Below the pieces are notes generated by a model that did not search any database, was not told the origin of the DNA, and saw only the letters and a program-made list of their open reading frames with translations. From the NCBI RefSeq assembly GCF_020520425.1, contig NC_079487.1, positions 113,308,141 to 113,372,140 on the forward strand: 64,000 nucleotides of DNA, read 5' to 3'. A program made the position numbers and the translations under genes. Shown in pieces: positions 1 to 10,850 of the stretch. How positions within the stretch are numbered: position 1 is the first letter of the stretch; every line of letters begins with the position of its first letter. This DNA is from Spinacia oleracea (Eukaryota; Streptophyta; Magnoliopsida; Caryophyllales; Amaranthaceae).

Positions 1-576
1 ATTATAATTAACATAAATAAATAATATAGAGATTTATCGTGATTCACTAACAATGTGTTAACTGCGTTCATAGACGGGGGAGAGAAAAAATTTATTGATC
101 TTGAAGAGTATATATTACATAATACAACTAGGTTATGACCTAAAGAGTTTATATATATAGTACTCCCTATACAGATGCGGAAAAGCCCAAAAAATAGCCC
201 GATAACAAATCTCGGATCAGGGCGTTGGAGTAACGAACTTGACCAATTCAAGGCATTTCTTACAAAAGACTTTACTAATCTCTAAGATTTTTTTTACGAG
301 ACCCTAAGAATATATTATTAGGGCACGATATGCATTACTTTTCTAGTTTCTTTTACGGAGCCCTCCATTTCTTTTTATTCTTTACGTTTTTCTTTTTGGG
401 TGTCTCAAAATGTTCCTTACATCTCCTTTTATATTATCACATAAATGTTTTAATATTCTATCAAAATTTGTGTCAAACGATTATTTTAACCAACTAAATT
501 CATTGGGTCATTTAATCTCTCACACTTTTCTATTGGAACATTAAATTTTTTCTCATTTTCCCAATATTATAATTTT
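1..576. other. Intergenic, no gene seen
   Basis: AT-rich sequence without a plausible gene. The stretch around 320-470 resembles an eroded MITE interior (wording such as tgtctcaaaatgttc), but I could not find paired ends. Confidence 0.5.
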
Positions 577-590
577 GATAAGAGTGAAAA

Positions 591-1232
591 ATGTCATTCA
601 TTTTATTCCCAAAGTAATAACTACTGACCTCGTCGAAGCGCCTCTCCTCTCTCTCCTTTTTCTCTCTCCTCTCTCCTCTTTTAGGGTTTTAGTTTTATTG
701 GTTGTTTAAGCCGTAAATAGTAAAATTTCTTCGGAAATTAGACTATTTCCGACTCTTCTTCTTGTTTTTTCATTATTTTTCTCTTCATGTTTTGGCTTGT
801 TTTGGTTTCTTTTCCGTTGATTTGTTCCCAATTTATTCTTGGTTTGTTCCCAATTTATTGGGTTTTCCCTAGAGTTTTATAGGTTTTTTATTCTCATCCA
901 TGGATGTGATTTTTTGTAAGGTTTCAATAACTGGAATGGAAATTTGGATTCGCACAGGTTTAGGGTTTATCATCAACTCGCCGATCAGAACAATTCGTGC
1001 GCAGATTGCGAAAGGCTCTACTTGGAAAGATGCGAAAACATTGAAAATCACTGCTTGCGTCAAACTTGAAGCGGTGGAGTACGAGATGTGCTTTAGGATG
1101 CAGAATAGTAGTTCTTTTGATTGTAACAGTTGTGTATTTTCTTTGAATCTGTGGTATGCAGATCTATTTTATCATTGTAGATGCCGTATGGCTGATTATT
1201 AATGATATTGTTCTTTCCCCGTCTAAAAAAAA
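591..1232 (+). mobile_element. Poly(A)-tailed LINE-type retroposon with 14-bp target duplication
   Basis: A 14-base direct repeat, gataagagtgaaaa, lies at 577-590 and again at 1233-1246. Between the copies is a segment that starts with a pyrimidine-rich leader (about 635-690), is unremarkable in the middle and ends in an A-rich tail (about 1225-1232) directly before the right repeat. Long target duplications plus a 3' A tail are the signature of LINE-driven retroposition. A 100-codon reading frame at 900-1202 lies inside but matches nothing I recognise. It could be a heavily deleted LINE or a retroposed transcript. Confidence 0.65.
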
Positions 1233-1246
1233 GATAAGAGTGAAAA

Positions 1247-2022
1247 CATTATAAATAAGCGTAATTTTCCTTATTTAAAAAAAAATAGATGAATCTTAAT
1301 GCATATTAATTATCGTTAGTAAACATGCAAAAGGTCAAACGTAAAGAACAAAAAGAAACGGAAAAGGTAGTTGACTAGGACAGTATTAGGTACTCAATGG
1401 AGTAATTAATAGTCAACTAATAAAATTAAAATAAACTACAATGCCAATTTAAGATAAGATATCGACATGCCTATCAGACTATCACTATTTGATCACTACA
1501 TAAATTTCCATTCAAATAAGGAGTACCGAATTACTGACAAACAATAATTTAATTTCAACTTAATTTTTACCATATATTTTATCAATTTATTTTCGTGACA
1601 CTTTAGCTTTAAAATATACGGAGTATGAACTGTATAACTAGCTTTAAGATATAAATTTTTAGAAAAGACTAGTAAACTGTCATACATGTTACATCACCCA
1701 CCGTGTATCAAATTAGCAAGTTAATAAGCTAGCGTAGTCTAGCAGCCATGCATAAAAATCTTAGATTCAATGTACCGTTCACCTAATGATATTTATAATC
1801 TCTCTTATATCTTTTCCTATCATGATACGGAGCTGGTATGCAATTATGCACATATATATAAGGGGAAAATGTGAAAAAATGCAAAATACACTTGGATATA
1901 TCTTAGATGAGCTGATTACGAACCTCTTTGAACCTTTCTTTGCATTCAATAAAAGAAATAAAGTTACCCATGATCTTCAAGTATCTGTGGTTCATAAGAG
2001 ACTTTATTGTTACGAAAAAACA
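1247..2022. other. Intergenic, no gene seen
   Basis: AT-rich DNA. The 105-codon frame at 1786-2103 is low-complexity, ends in a run of Lys/Arg codons read from an A-rich tract, and has no recognisable domain. Confidence 0.5.
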
Positions 2023-2161
2023 ACAAATTTATGGAGTATAGAAAACTCCAATATCTCCAATTCAAAAAAGCCAAAAAAAAGAAGAAGAAAAAAAACCCTT
2101 TAAAACTCTAATATCTATTTGTTGAATCCGGAAGGCCCGAAACTTAATTAGTGTAAATTAA
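2023..2161. repeat. Copy 1 of a 139-bp flank duplicated at 7953-8091
   Basis: This segment reappears essentially unchanged at 7953-8091, in both cases immediately left of a copia LTR and ending in attaa. Similarity stops abruptly just before 2021-2023 and 7950-7953. Confidence 0.85.
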
Positions 2162-2506
2162 TGACAAAACTTGAAACAAGAACAATTGATTAGCAGTTTG
2201 AGAGCAAAAGAATGCAGAGAGTGTTTGGGAGCTTTTGTATAATCGATTGAATGGATGACAGAATTACAATGAGGAGTGCTTATATACAAGCTAGAATTCT
2301 AGAAGCATCTATAAGTTGTTATAACTAACTGATCATGATGTCAGCAGAATAACAGAAAGTGCACCTAGGGTGCTGACTGTATGCTGACAGTGCAGACTAA
2401 TCAAGCTTGCAATGCTTCAAGCTGAGATGTTGAAATGCTGATGTTGTATGCCTTGTTTCAGCTTCATAAATAGAACAAGTAGCAAGTACATCATATAATG
2501 TTAACA
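2162..2506 (-). repeat. 3' LTR of the copia element
   Basis: 345 bp; matches 7205-7549 and the solo copy at 8092-8436. On the minus strand it begins TGTTAACATTATATGATG and ends in TGTCA. Confidence 0.95.
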
Positions 2507-2516
2507 TCCCCCCTCA
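2507..2516 (-). promoter_or_regulatory. Polypurine tract of the copia element
   Basis: On the minus strand TGAGGGGGGA directly precedes the 3' LTR. This is the expected position of the primer for plus-strand DNA synthesis. It lies just past and slightly overlaps the end of the gag-pol frame. Confidence 0.8.
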
Positions 2517-5500
2517 AGATGGAGGCTCACAAGCTCCAATCTTGGACAAGAGAGTCTGGAACTGTACAGATGAGAGAGGTTTGGTAAAAATATCAGCCAA
2601 TTGTTGCTGTGTAGGTAGATAAGTGAGGTGCAACAATCCCTCTAGGACTTTATCTCTTGTAAAGTGGCAGTCTATCTCAATGTGTTTTGTTCTCTCATGG
2701 AACACTGGATTTTTAGCAATGTGTAAGGCTGATTGGTTATCACAGTGCAAAGTGATTGGCTTGAGATCATAAACACCCAAATCTTCCAATAAATTAACTA
2801 TCCAAGTCACCTCAGAAGCAGCAGCTGCCATTGCCCTATATTCTGCTTCTGCTGAAGATTTAGAAACTGTTCCTTGCTTTTTAGACTTCCAAGACACTGG
2901 TGAACCACCAAGTAAAAGAATGTATCCAGTGATGGATCTTCTAGAATCTGGACAAGAAGCCCAATCTGAATCTGAGAAAGCCTGTAAGCTGATATTGTTT
3001 GAACTTTTTAGCAAAATCCCTTGACCTTCTGTGTGTGCCAGATACTTCAAAGTGTGGTGCAAAGCTGCTACATGTGGCATTCTAGGGCATTGCAGAAACT
3101 GACTCAGTGTTTGTACTGCATATGAGAGATCAGGTCTTGTGTGTGTTAAGAAATTCAACTTTCCAACTAGTGATCTGTACTTTTCTGTGTCAGAATAAAG
3201 TTCACCTTCTGTGTTACTGAGCTTGACATTTACTGGTAAAGGTGTAACTGTTCTCTTGGATACATCCAAACCACAGCACTCAATGAGTTCTTTGGTAAAT
3301 TTCTTTTGGCTAAGAATTATTCCATCAGAAGTGTATCCTACTTCCATGCCAAGGAAATAGTTAAGAGTTCCTAAATCTTTGATGCTGAACTCCTGGTGTA
3401 AATAAGCCTTCAAAGAGTGTAGCTTATCTGAATCAGTCCCTGTCAAGATTATGTCATCAACATAGACTGCTGCAATATTGATATGCCCATCTTGCTTGTT
3501 AATAAACAAGCTGTAATCATGTTTAGACTGCATAAACCCTTGTTTTTCTAAAGCAGCTAATAGCTTCTCATGCCACTGTCTTGAAGCTTGCTTCAACCCA
3601 TATATAGACTTGATCAATCTACACACTTTGTTGGTCGGATTGTCAATTCCTTCTGGTACTTGCATGTACACTTCCTCCTTCAAATCACCATGTAAAAAAG
3701 CATTGTTGACATCTAATTGAAAAAGGGGCCATTTCCTGCTTGCTGCAACTGCAAGAAGACATCTAATGGTGCTCATTTTCACCACTGGACTGAAAGTCTC
3801 CTCATAATCAATCCCATATTTTTGATTGTATCCTTTGGCCACTAATCTAGCTTTGCACCTTTCTAAAGCCCCAGTGGATTTCAGCTTCACTTTGAATACC
3901 CATTTACAACCAATAGCTCTTTTCCCTTTAGGTAGTTCCACCAACTCCCATGTGTAGTTTCTGTCTAAAGCATCCAGTTCTTTTGTCATTGCCTCAACCC
4001 ATAAAGGGTGTTTAGCAGCTTCAGAATAAGATGAAGGTTCCTTGATGTCACAAACATGAGTAAGGAAAGCTTGAAATTCCTCTGGAAAAGTAACATATGA
4101 AACCAGATTGCACCAGTGTTGAGCAACTGGTATTGTGTCTGGATTTGAGGCAGTAAAACATTCATAAGCATCCAAATATGCAGGTGGTTTGTGTGATCTT
4201 GCAGATTGTCTGATGATGGGATAAGGAAGTGGTTCAGAAGTGGAACTAGAAGTAGATTGAGATGTTTCTGTACTATGTACAGAAGGAGTAGAAGATTGAG
4301 TGGATGAATTTGTTGGAGAGGAAGAAGAAGAAGTTTTTGTACTATGTACAGAAGGAGAAGCAGATGTGGATGGTGATATTGATGGAGTGAAAGGTTCAGG
4401 TGACACATTAGCTTGTGGTGTTATGGAATGAGGAGGAAAAATGGTAGTGGGTGAAGAAAAATCTGGTGGATCAAAAACTGTAGGGGATAAAAAAGTAGGA
4501 AGATAGATGGCATTGGTGTAAGGAGAGATATTTGTGGATTTGTGTTTGTGATAAAGGTGAAATGGAAAGTGTTTTTCATGAAAATGTATGTCTCTTGATA
4601 CAAAGAATCTGTTTGTATCAATTTCCAGAACTTTATATCCCTTCTGTGTTGTTGAGTAACCCATGAACACACAGGGAGTGGCCCTTGGGTTCAATTTTGT
4701 TCTCCCTACTTTGGTTGTGGACACATAACAAAGACAACCAAAAGTCCTCAAGTGTGAGAGATTTGGAGTCTGGTCAAACAACCTATAGTAAGGAGATTCA
4801 AGCTTCAAGGATTGCAAAGGCATCCTGTTGATCAAATAAGCAGCACAAAGTATACATTCCCCCCAAAATCTCTCTGGTAATTTAGACTGTATGTATAAGG
4901 CTCTTGCTGTTTCTAACAAGTGTTTATGCTTCCTTTCTACAACACCATTCTGTTGGGGTGTATGGCTACAACTGGTTTGGATTAGAATGCCTAACTTCAG
5001 ATACAATTTCTTCATATCCCCTTCACAAAGTTCCTTGGCATTATCTGATCTAATACATTTAACCTTCACTCCAAATTGTGTTTCAACCATATTCAAGAAA
5101 TTATCCATAACAGAAACACAATCACTTTTGTTTTTCAGAAAATGGATCCAAGTAAATCTGGTGTAATCATCAACAATAGTAAAAAACTGAGTACAACCAG
5201 AAGGTGTTTTTACAGCATGAGGACCCCAAACATCTATGTGTACAAGATCAAATGGCTTAGTTGACTTAATACTACTGTGAGGAAAACTCAACCTAGTTTG
5301 CTTTGCAGCAGGACACACTTGGCAAATGGTGTCTTGTAAACAAGCAGACACATCACAACTAGGATTTATTAGTTTCAGTCTATTAAAAGGTAAGTGTCCA
5401 AGTCTTAAATGCCACAATTTAGCATTATCTACTGTGGATGAACAAGCCACATTACAGATGTGTGTTTGGACAGGGTTGACTTTTCCAGATTCTTGTTCTC

Positions 5501-7031
5501 CCAACTTGTATAGACCTGATTTCATATCACCAAGAGGAATCAGCCTCCCTTGCTGGCAGCAAACAAAGCACTTATCATGAGTGAAATGAATCTCACATTG
5601 CAAATCTTGACACAACTTATGTACAGATATCAGATTATACTTAAAATATGGAACATGTAAGACATTGTTCAAAGTTATACCATCATTCAGTGTTACTGAA
5701 CCTATGTGTTTCACTGCAATGTTGCTCCCATCAGGTATAGTAATGTAAGTATTCTGATTGTCAACAGGCTTATAACATGAAAATTGGGACAAATCATGAC
5801 AATAATGGTCTGAAGCTCCACTATCTAACAGCCATTTAGATTTAGTGTGAGAGAGTAAACAGACATTACCTGCCATCATAGCCAGGTTAGGATTGGTATT
5901 AGCATTCTGTTGTTGTTGTTTAGACAACATATCCATAAGCTGCTGATATTGCTCCACTGTGATAGTTGGAGATGCTTCAGTTTGTGGCAACTCTGGCACA
6001 CTGTTATTAGAATTGTCACCAAATGAAACTGCTGCAACCTTATTGTCTCTTGCAGTCTTGTAGCCAGGTGGATAACCATGAATCTTGAAGCATCTCTCCA
6101 CACTGTGTCCCTGTATTTGACAATGTGTGCAGTAGTAATTGGATCCTGGTTTACTAAATCTATTGGTTCCTCCAGATTTCTGAGAACCAGATTGATAACC
6201 TGTCTGAAAACCAGTTTTGTAAGTTTTGTTGCTAGAGTTCCAATGATCTCCAGTAAACCTCCTTTTCTCAGCTGCAAAAGCCAGTGTTTCAACTTGATTA
6301 CTAGCTTGAGAAACCTCCTTGTGCCTCTCTTCTTGAGCAAATAACCTGTAAACTTCAGATACCTTGGGCAAAGTTGGAACCATCAGTACATTTCCTCTAA
6401 TAGTAGCAAAATGATCATTGAGTTTCATCATAAACTGCATCACCATTCTCTCTTGTTGCCTCTGGAAAAATTTCTTTGTCACATTACAGGTACAATTATT
6501 GCAAGTACAGTATGGTAAAGGATTTGCTTCCTCAATTGCATCCCACACAGACTTGATTTCAGTGAAGAACTCAGCTACAGATTTATCTCCTTGGCTTATT
6601 TCAGCCAATTTTTGCTCAAGAGAATAAATCTGTGCTAGTGATGCAAAACCAAATCTGTCTTCCAAATCAGTCCAAATATCTCTTGCAGATTTCATGAACA
6701 TAACACTTTTGGCTATAGTCTCATTCAAATTCCCTAAAATCAGTGAGCACACTAGATCATTACATCTTTCCCAGGCCTTGTGTTCAGCTGTGCCAAAATC
6801 AGGTTTGATAAAACTACCATCAACAAAACCAATTTTGTTCTTAGCAGACAATGCAAGTAGCATTGATCTCTTCCAGCTAGTGAAACCTTCCTCACCATTG
6901 AATTTGAAAGAAATTAATTGTACTGAGTTTGCATCAGAAGGATGTATATAGTATATGCTTGCTGGATCTTGATTTGGAGGTAAAACATTGTTTCTCAGTG
7001 AATTGTCAGTGTTGTGATCACCAGCAGCCAT
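2514..7031 (-). CDS. Copia gag-pol polyprotein
   Basis: A single uninterrupted frame of 1505 codons from the ATG at 7031. The frame is open for a few codons upstream, but without an ATG. Visible domains in order: an N-terminal gag region; a CCHC zinc knuckle (CTHC...H...C, about residue 310); the aspartic protease motif LLDSGASDHYC; the gag-pre-integrase box LWHLRLGHL; integrase with the D,D,E core (HIDVWGP, IRSDNAKE, VERKHKHLLE); reverse transcriptase with FQLDVNNAFLHGDL and the catalytic YVDDIIL; and RNase H with SDWASCPDSRRSITGY and AEYRAMA. Gene order protease-integrase-RT-RNase H is diagnostic of Ty1/copia. No stop or frameshift is visible, so this copy could be active or only recently silenced. 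Confidence 0.95.
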   Translation of the reverse strand: MAAGDHNTDNSLRNNVLPPNQDPASIYYIHPSDANSVQLISFKFNGEEGFTSWKRSMLLALSAKNKIGFVDGSFIKPDFGTAEHKAWERCNDLVCSLILGNLNETIAKSVMFMKSARDIWTDLEDRFGFASLAQIYSLEQKLAEISQGDKSVAEFFTEIKSVWDAIEEANPLPYCTCNNCTCNVTKKFFQRQQERMVMQFMMKLNDHFATIRGNVLMVPTLPKVSEVYRLFAQEERHKEVSQASNQVETLAFAAEKRRFTGDHWNSSNKTYKTGFQTGYQSGSQKSGGTNRFSKPGSNYYCTHCQIQGHSVERCFKIHGYPPGYKTARDNKVAAVSFGDNSNNSVPELPQTEASPTITVEQYQQLMDMLSKQQQQNANTNPNLAMMAGNVCLLSHTKSKWLLDSGASDHYCHDLSQFSCYKPVDNQNTYITIPDGSNIAVKHIGSVTLNDGITLNNVLHVPYFKYNLISVHKLCQDLQCEIHFTHDKCFVCCQQGRLIPLGDMKSGLYKLGEQESGKVNPVQTHICNVACSSTVDNAKLWHLRLGHLPFNRLKLINPSCDVSACLQDTICQVCPAAKQTRLSFPHSSIKSTKPFDLVHIDVWGPHAVKTPSGCTQFFTIVDDYTRFTWIHFLKNKSDCVSVMDNFLNMVETQFGVKVKCIRSDNAKELCEGDMKKLYLKLGILIQTSCSHTPQQNGVVERKHKHLLETARALYIQSKLPERFWGECILCAAYLINRMPLQSLKLESPYYRLFDQTPNLSHLRTFGCLCYVSTTKVGRTKLNPRATPCVFMGYSTTQKGYKVLEIDTNRFFVSRDIHFHEKHFPFHLYHKHKSTNISPYTNAIYLPTFLSPTVFDPPDFSSPTTIFPPHSITPQANVSPEPFTPSISPSTSASPSVHSTKTSSSSSPTNSSTQSSTPSVHSTETSQSTSSSTSEPLPYPIIRQSARSHKPPAYLDAYECFTASNPDTIPVAQHWCNLVSYVTFPEEFQAFLTHVCDIKEPSSYSEAAKHPLWVEAMTKELDALDRNYTWELVELPKGKRAIGCKWVFKVKLKSTGALERCKARLVAKGYNQKYGIDYEETFSPVVKMSTIRCLLAVAASRKWPLFQLDVNNAFLHGDLKEEVYMQVPEGIDNPTNKVCRLIKSIYGLKQASRQWHEKLLAALEKQGFMQSKHDYSLFINKQDGHINIAAVYVDDIILTGTDSDKLHSLKAYLHQEFSIKDLGTLNYFLGMEVGYTSDGIILSQKKFTKELIECCGLDVSKRTVTPLPVNVKLSNTEGELYSDTEKYRSLVGKLNFLTHTRPDLSYAVQTLSQFLQCPRMPHVAALHHTLKYLAHTEGQGILLKSSNNISLQAFSDSDWASCPDSRRSITGYILLLGGSPVSWKSKKQGTVSKSSAEAEYRAMAAAASEVTWIVNLLEDLGVYDLKPITLHCDNQSALHIAKNPVFHERTKHIEIDCHFTRDKVLEGLLHLTYLPTQQQLADIFTKPLSSVQFQTLLSKIGACEPPS

Positions 7032-7192
7032 TATCAAAACTTGAACAGGTTTTGAAATCAAGAAACAGATTCAGCAAAGAAGGAGATAGAATCAGAACGA
7101 TCGAAACTCAGAAGAACAAGTACACAGAATGATTTAGAGCAAAACAATTTTGCGGAATTTCAGAAACAATTGAGCTAAGGATCTTTAATCCC

Positions 7193-7204
7193 GCTCTGAT
7201 ACCA
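7193..7204 (-). promoter_or_regulatory. Primer-binding site (initiator Met-tRNA type)
   Basis: TGGTATCAGAGC on the minus strand, immediately inside the 5' LTR, is complementary to the 3' end of plant initiator methionine tRNA. It is the usual primer site for copia reverse transcription. Confidence 0.9.
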
Positions 7205-7549
7205 TGACAAAACTTGAAACAAGAACAATTGATTAGCAGTTTGAGAGCAAAAGAATGCAGAGAGTGTTTGGGAGCTTTTGTATAATCGATTGAATGAATG
7301 ACAGAATTACAATGAGGAGTGCTTATATACAAGCTAGAATTCTAGAAGCATCTATAAGTTGTTATAACTAACTGATCATGATGTCAGCAGAATAACAGAA
7401 AGTGCACCTAGGGTGCTGACTGTATGCTGACAGTGCAGACTAATCAAGCTTGCAATGCTTCAAGCTGAGATGTTGAAATGCTGATGTTGTATGCCTTGTT
7501 TCAGCTTCATAAATAGAACAAGTAGCAAGTACATCATATAATGTTAACA
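7205..7549 (-). repeat. 5' LTR of the copia element
   Basis: 345 bp, one visible substitution from the 3' LTR. Its outer boundary at 7549 abuts gtccccgcg rather than the expected attaa. Confidence 0.95.
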
Positions 7550-7649
7550 GTCCCCGCGAATGGTTATCTTGGACTTTAGAGTTAAAAAGGAAATATATTA
7601 TCACTGAATAGTTATCGAGAGCTTTGAATCATTTCGAATTGCTGGTAAA

Positions 7650-7685
7650 CTAGTGCATGTGCTATTGCACGATAGCACGGGTACA
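7650..7685 (-). mobile_element. Helitron-like 3' terminus
   Basis: Read on the minus strand, the sequence has a stem GTGCTAT / ATAGCAC with a short loop, a few bases, then CTAG followed by T at 7649. Hairpin, then CTRR, then T is the rule for Helitron 3' ends. No 5' terminus was identified. Confidence 0.4.
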
Positions 7686-7704
7686 TATAAAAGTATCAAA
7701 AGGT

Positions 7705-7952
7705 ATTGTGCGCACAAGGTATACAATAAATTTATTGTACACTAATATAACTTTAATCCTTTTTTTTTTGTAACTTTAACCTAGTTTTCATTAATTTTTA
7801 TATTAGTAAAAAAAAATTGATAGATAAATATTTTAAAGGGTTAAATAATTAATTTTATACATTATTAGTGATTTTGAAGAAATAAGTTTTACTAAAACGA
7901 AAAAATTTATCACTGAAAATAGATAACTTTAACATATATATGCTTAACTTTA
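7705..7952 (+). repeat. Dispersed palindrome-ended repeat, truncated copy
   Basis: The sequence gtacaataaatttattgtac beside gtgcgcacaagg is followed by AT-rich DNA. It matches the inverse complement of 51919-52215. This copy lacks its far end, cut at 7952. The family is unclassified, possibly a MITE. Confidence 0.6.
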
Positions 7953-8091
7953 ACAAATTTATGGAGTATAGAAAACTCCAATATCTCCAATTCAAAAAAG
8001 CCAAAAAAAAGAAGAAGAAAAAAAACCCTTTAAAACTCTAATATCTATTTGTTGAATCCGGAAGGCCCGAAACTTAATTAGTGTAAATTAA
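7953..8091. repeat. Copy 2 of the 139-bp flank
   Basis: Matches 2023-2161 and ends in the same attaa before an LTR. Confidence 0.85.
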
Positions 8092-8436
8092 TGACAAAAC
8101 TTGAAACAAGAACAATTGATTAGCAGTTTGAGAGCAAAAGAATGCAGAGAGTGTTTGGGAGCTTTTGTATAATCGATTGAATGGATGACAGAATTACAAT
8201 GAGGAGTGCTTATATACAAGCTAGAATTCTAGAAGCATCTATAAGTTGTTATAACTAACTGATCATGATGTCAGCAGAATAACAGAAAGTGCACCTAGGG
8301 TGCTGACTGTATGCTGACAGTGCAGACTAATCAAGCTTGCAATGCTTCAAGCTGAGATGTTGAAATGCTGATGTTGTATGCCTTGTTTCAGCTTCATAAA
8401 TAGAACAAGTAGCAAGTATATCATATAATGTTAACA
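8092..8436 (-). mobile_element. Solo copia LTR with perfect 5-bp target duplication
   Basis: A third 345-bp LTR of the same family, flanked by attaa on the left (8087-8091) and attaa on the right (8437-8441). It differs from the other copies at about one position (t for c near 8419). The intact duplication pair suggests that this right border is the original one, also for the full-length element to the left. Confidence 0.9.
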
Positions 8437-8441
8437 ATTAA

Positions 8442-8890
8442 TCCAAAGAAAAAGAATACAAATATAAGTGTCAAATGTTGGTAGAGTGGAAAACACTTGT
8501 CGGGCAGCTTCGTTGACATACGATTGACGAGGTCGATCATTGCACAACCCTCAACAAATGAAACATTATTGTAATACTTTCTTCTCTAAAAGGCTATCTT
8601 ACTTCTAAACACATACGTAATCTACACCTTTGGAATTTAGTTTTATCCCAATTAACACTATTTCTATATTAAGAAACACAGATTACTACTTCGCCTTGAT
8701 ACAAAAACCTTGTTTTATGTCAACCATTGTCGTAAGAGTTCCCTAATCCCTATTATAGTTAATGATTCGATTCTTACAATTACTTAATTTAGTTATATTA
8801 CATGTTATACTTCTAACTATTATAATTACATCATTTCATTTCGGCTCTTTGAGCTTACAGGGTTGCTCTCCAAATAAATAATACTTTGTA
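8442..8890. other. Intergenic, no gene seen
   Basis: AT-rich sequence without a coding frame or recognised repeat ends. Confidence 0.5.
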
Positions 8891-9329
8891 TATAATATAG
8901 GTAAAATTAACATGAATAATCTCAATTTTTAACTTTCTTCTCAAAATAGGCCCTGTTTGGCAATTGGCTGTTGGCTGTTGGCTGTTTTAGTTGGCTGGTT
9001 TGACTGGCTGTTTGAGTTGGCTGCTTTTGTTGGCTGTTTGACTATTGATTGTTTAAAAACATGTTTGGTAAAATCAGTTGTTGGCTGTTGGCTATAACTA
9101 TGTAAAATGACATTTAAGGACATTTTATGACTTTTATTCATTTTTAATAAATGTTATGTACGGAGTAGTACGTAATAACTAATATAAAGTACATAAATTA
9201 TTAATTGAGTATTATTGTTACCGTTTATAAATTAATTTATACCAATTAAAAATATAATATATTAAGTATTTAATATTATCAATTATTATTTATTATTTAT
9301 TATTATTAGTTATTAATTATTATTTAGTT

Positions 9330-10286
9330 ATAAATTATAAATTATAATTATAATTATAAATTATAAATTATAAATTATAAATTATAAATTATAAATTATA
9401 AATTATAAATTATAAATTATAAATTATAAATTATAAATTATAAATTATAAATTATAAATTATAAATTATAAATTATAAATTATAAATTATAAATTATAAA
9501 TTATAAATTATAAATTATAAATTATAAATTATAAATTATAAATTATAAATTATAAATTATAAATTATAAATTATAAATTATAAATTATAAATTATAAATT
9601 ATAAATTATAAATTATAAATTATAAATTATAAATTATAAATTATAAATTATAAATTATAAATTATAAATTATAAATTATAAATTATAAATTATAAATTAT
9701 AAATTATAAATTATAAATTATAAATTATAAATTATAAATTATAAATTATAAATTATAAATTATAAATTATAAATTATAAATTATAAATTATAAATTATAA
9801 ATTATAAATTATAATTATAAATTATAAATTATAAATTATAAATTATAAATTATAAATTATAAATTATAAATTATAAATTATAAATTATAAATTATAAATT
9901 ATAAATTATAAATTATAAATTATAAATTATAAATTATAAATTATAAATTATAAATTATAAATTATAAATTATAAATTATAATTATAAATTATAAATTATA
10001 AATTATAAATTATAAATTATAAATTATAAATTATAAATTATAAATTATAAATTATAAATTATAAATTATAAATTATAAATTATAAATTATAAATTATAAA
10101 TTATAAATTATAAATTATAAATTATAAATTATAAATTATAAATTATAAATTATAAATTATAAATTATAAATTATAAATTATAAATTATAAATTATAAATT
10201 ATAAATTATAAATTATAAATTATAAATTATAAATTATAAATTATAAATTATAAATTATAAATTATAAATTATAAATTATAAATTAT
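9330..10286. repeat. (AAATTAT)n heptanucleotide satellite array, about 135 copies
   Basis: A nearly perfect tandem array of a 7-base unit of A and T, about 955 bp, with single-base deletions near 9814 and 9981 as its main irregularities. Confidence 0.95.
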
Positions 10287-10320
10287 TAATTACAATTATT
10301 AATATTGTTAACTATAAATT

Positions 10321-10850
10321 AGTAACTATAAATTATAAATTATAATATTTATAATTTATAATTTATAATTTATAATTTATAATTTATAAATTATAAATTA
10401 TAAATTATAAATTATAAATTATTAATTATAAATTATTAATTATAAATTATAATTTATAAATTATAAATTATAAATTATAAATTATTAATTATTAATTAAT
10501 AATTAATAATTAATAATTAATAATTAATAATTAATAATTAATAATTAATAATTAATAATTATTAATTATAAATTATAAATTATAAATTATAAATTATTAA
10601 TTATTAATTATTAATTATTAATTATTAATTATTAATTATTAATTATTAATTATTAATTATTAATTATTAATTATTAATTATTAATTATTAATTATTAATT
10701 ATTAATTATTAATTATTAATTATTAATTATTAATTATTAATTATTAATTATTAATTATTAATTATTAATTATTAATTATTAATTATTAATTATTAATTAT
10801 TAATTATTAATTATTAATTATTAATTATTAATTATTAATTATTAGTTAAG
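10321..10850. repeat. Inverted and variant heptanucleotide arrays
   Basis: After 10340 the heptamer flips to its reverse complement (ATAATTT)n until about 10386 and then flips back. Next comes an (AATTAAT)n run (about 10490-10560), and then its complement (ATTAATT)n to about 10845, some 38 copies. The alternating orientations make long perfect palindromes. Confidence 0.9.

Larger units (their letters stand above)
2162..7549 (-). mobile_element. Full-length Ty1/copia LTR retrotransposon, apparently intact
   Basis: The element is 5388 bp, with 345-bp LTRs at both ends (each TG...CA on the minus strand), a primer-binding site beside the 5' LTR, a polypurine tract beside the 3' LTR and one long gag-pol frame. 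The LTRs differ at one position that I can see (g/a near 2254 versus 7295), so insertion was recent. The left flank is attaa (2157-2161), but the right flank after 7549 is gtccc, so no target duplication is adjacent. The matching attaa lies after the solo LTR at 8437-8441, which implies a rearrangement after insertion. Confidence 0.95.
7550..7952. other. 403-bp filler between copia LTR and duplicated flank
   Basis: This sequence is not shared with either side of the copia insertion. It contains a Helitron-like 3' end in minus orientation at 7650-7685 and a truncated copy of a dispersed repeat at 7705-7952. The repeat stops exactly where the duplicated flank begins. Confidence 0.6.

Noticed and set aside
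900-1202. 100-codon frame as a host gene
   Set aside because: It is inside a retroposon with target duplications and A tail, and matches no family I know.
3986-6340. Secondary frames of 80-154 codons overlapping the first copia polyprotein
   Set aside because: Shadows of the gag-pol frame on the same or opposite strand.
9330-10850. CRISPR array or origin of replication
   Set aside because: The repeats are 7-bp units without spacers, in plant nuclear DNA and inside transposon ends.
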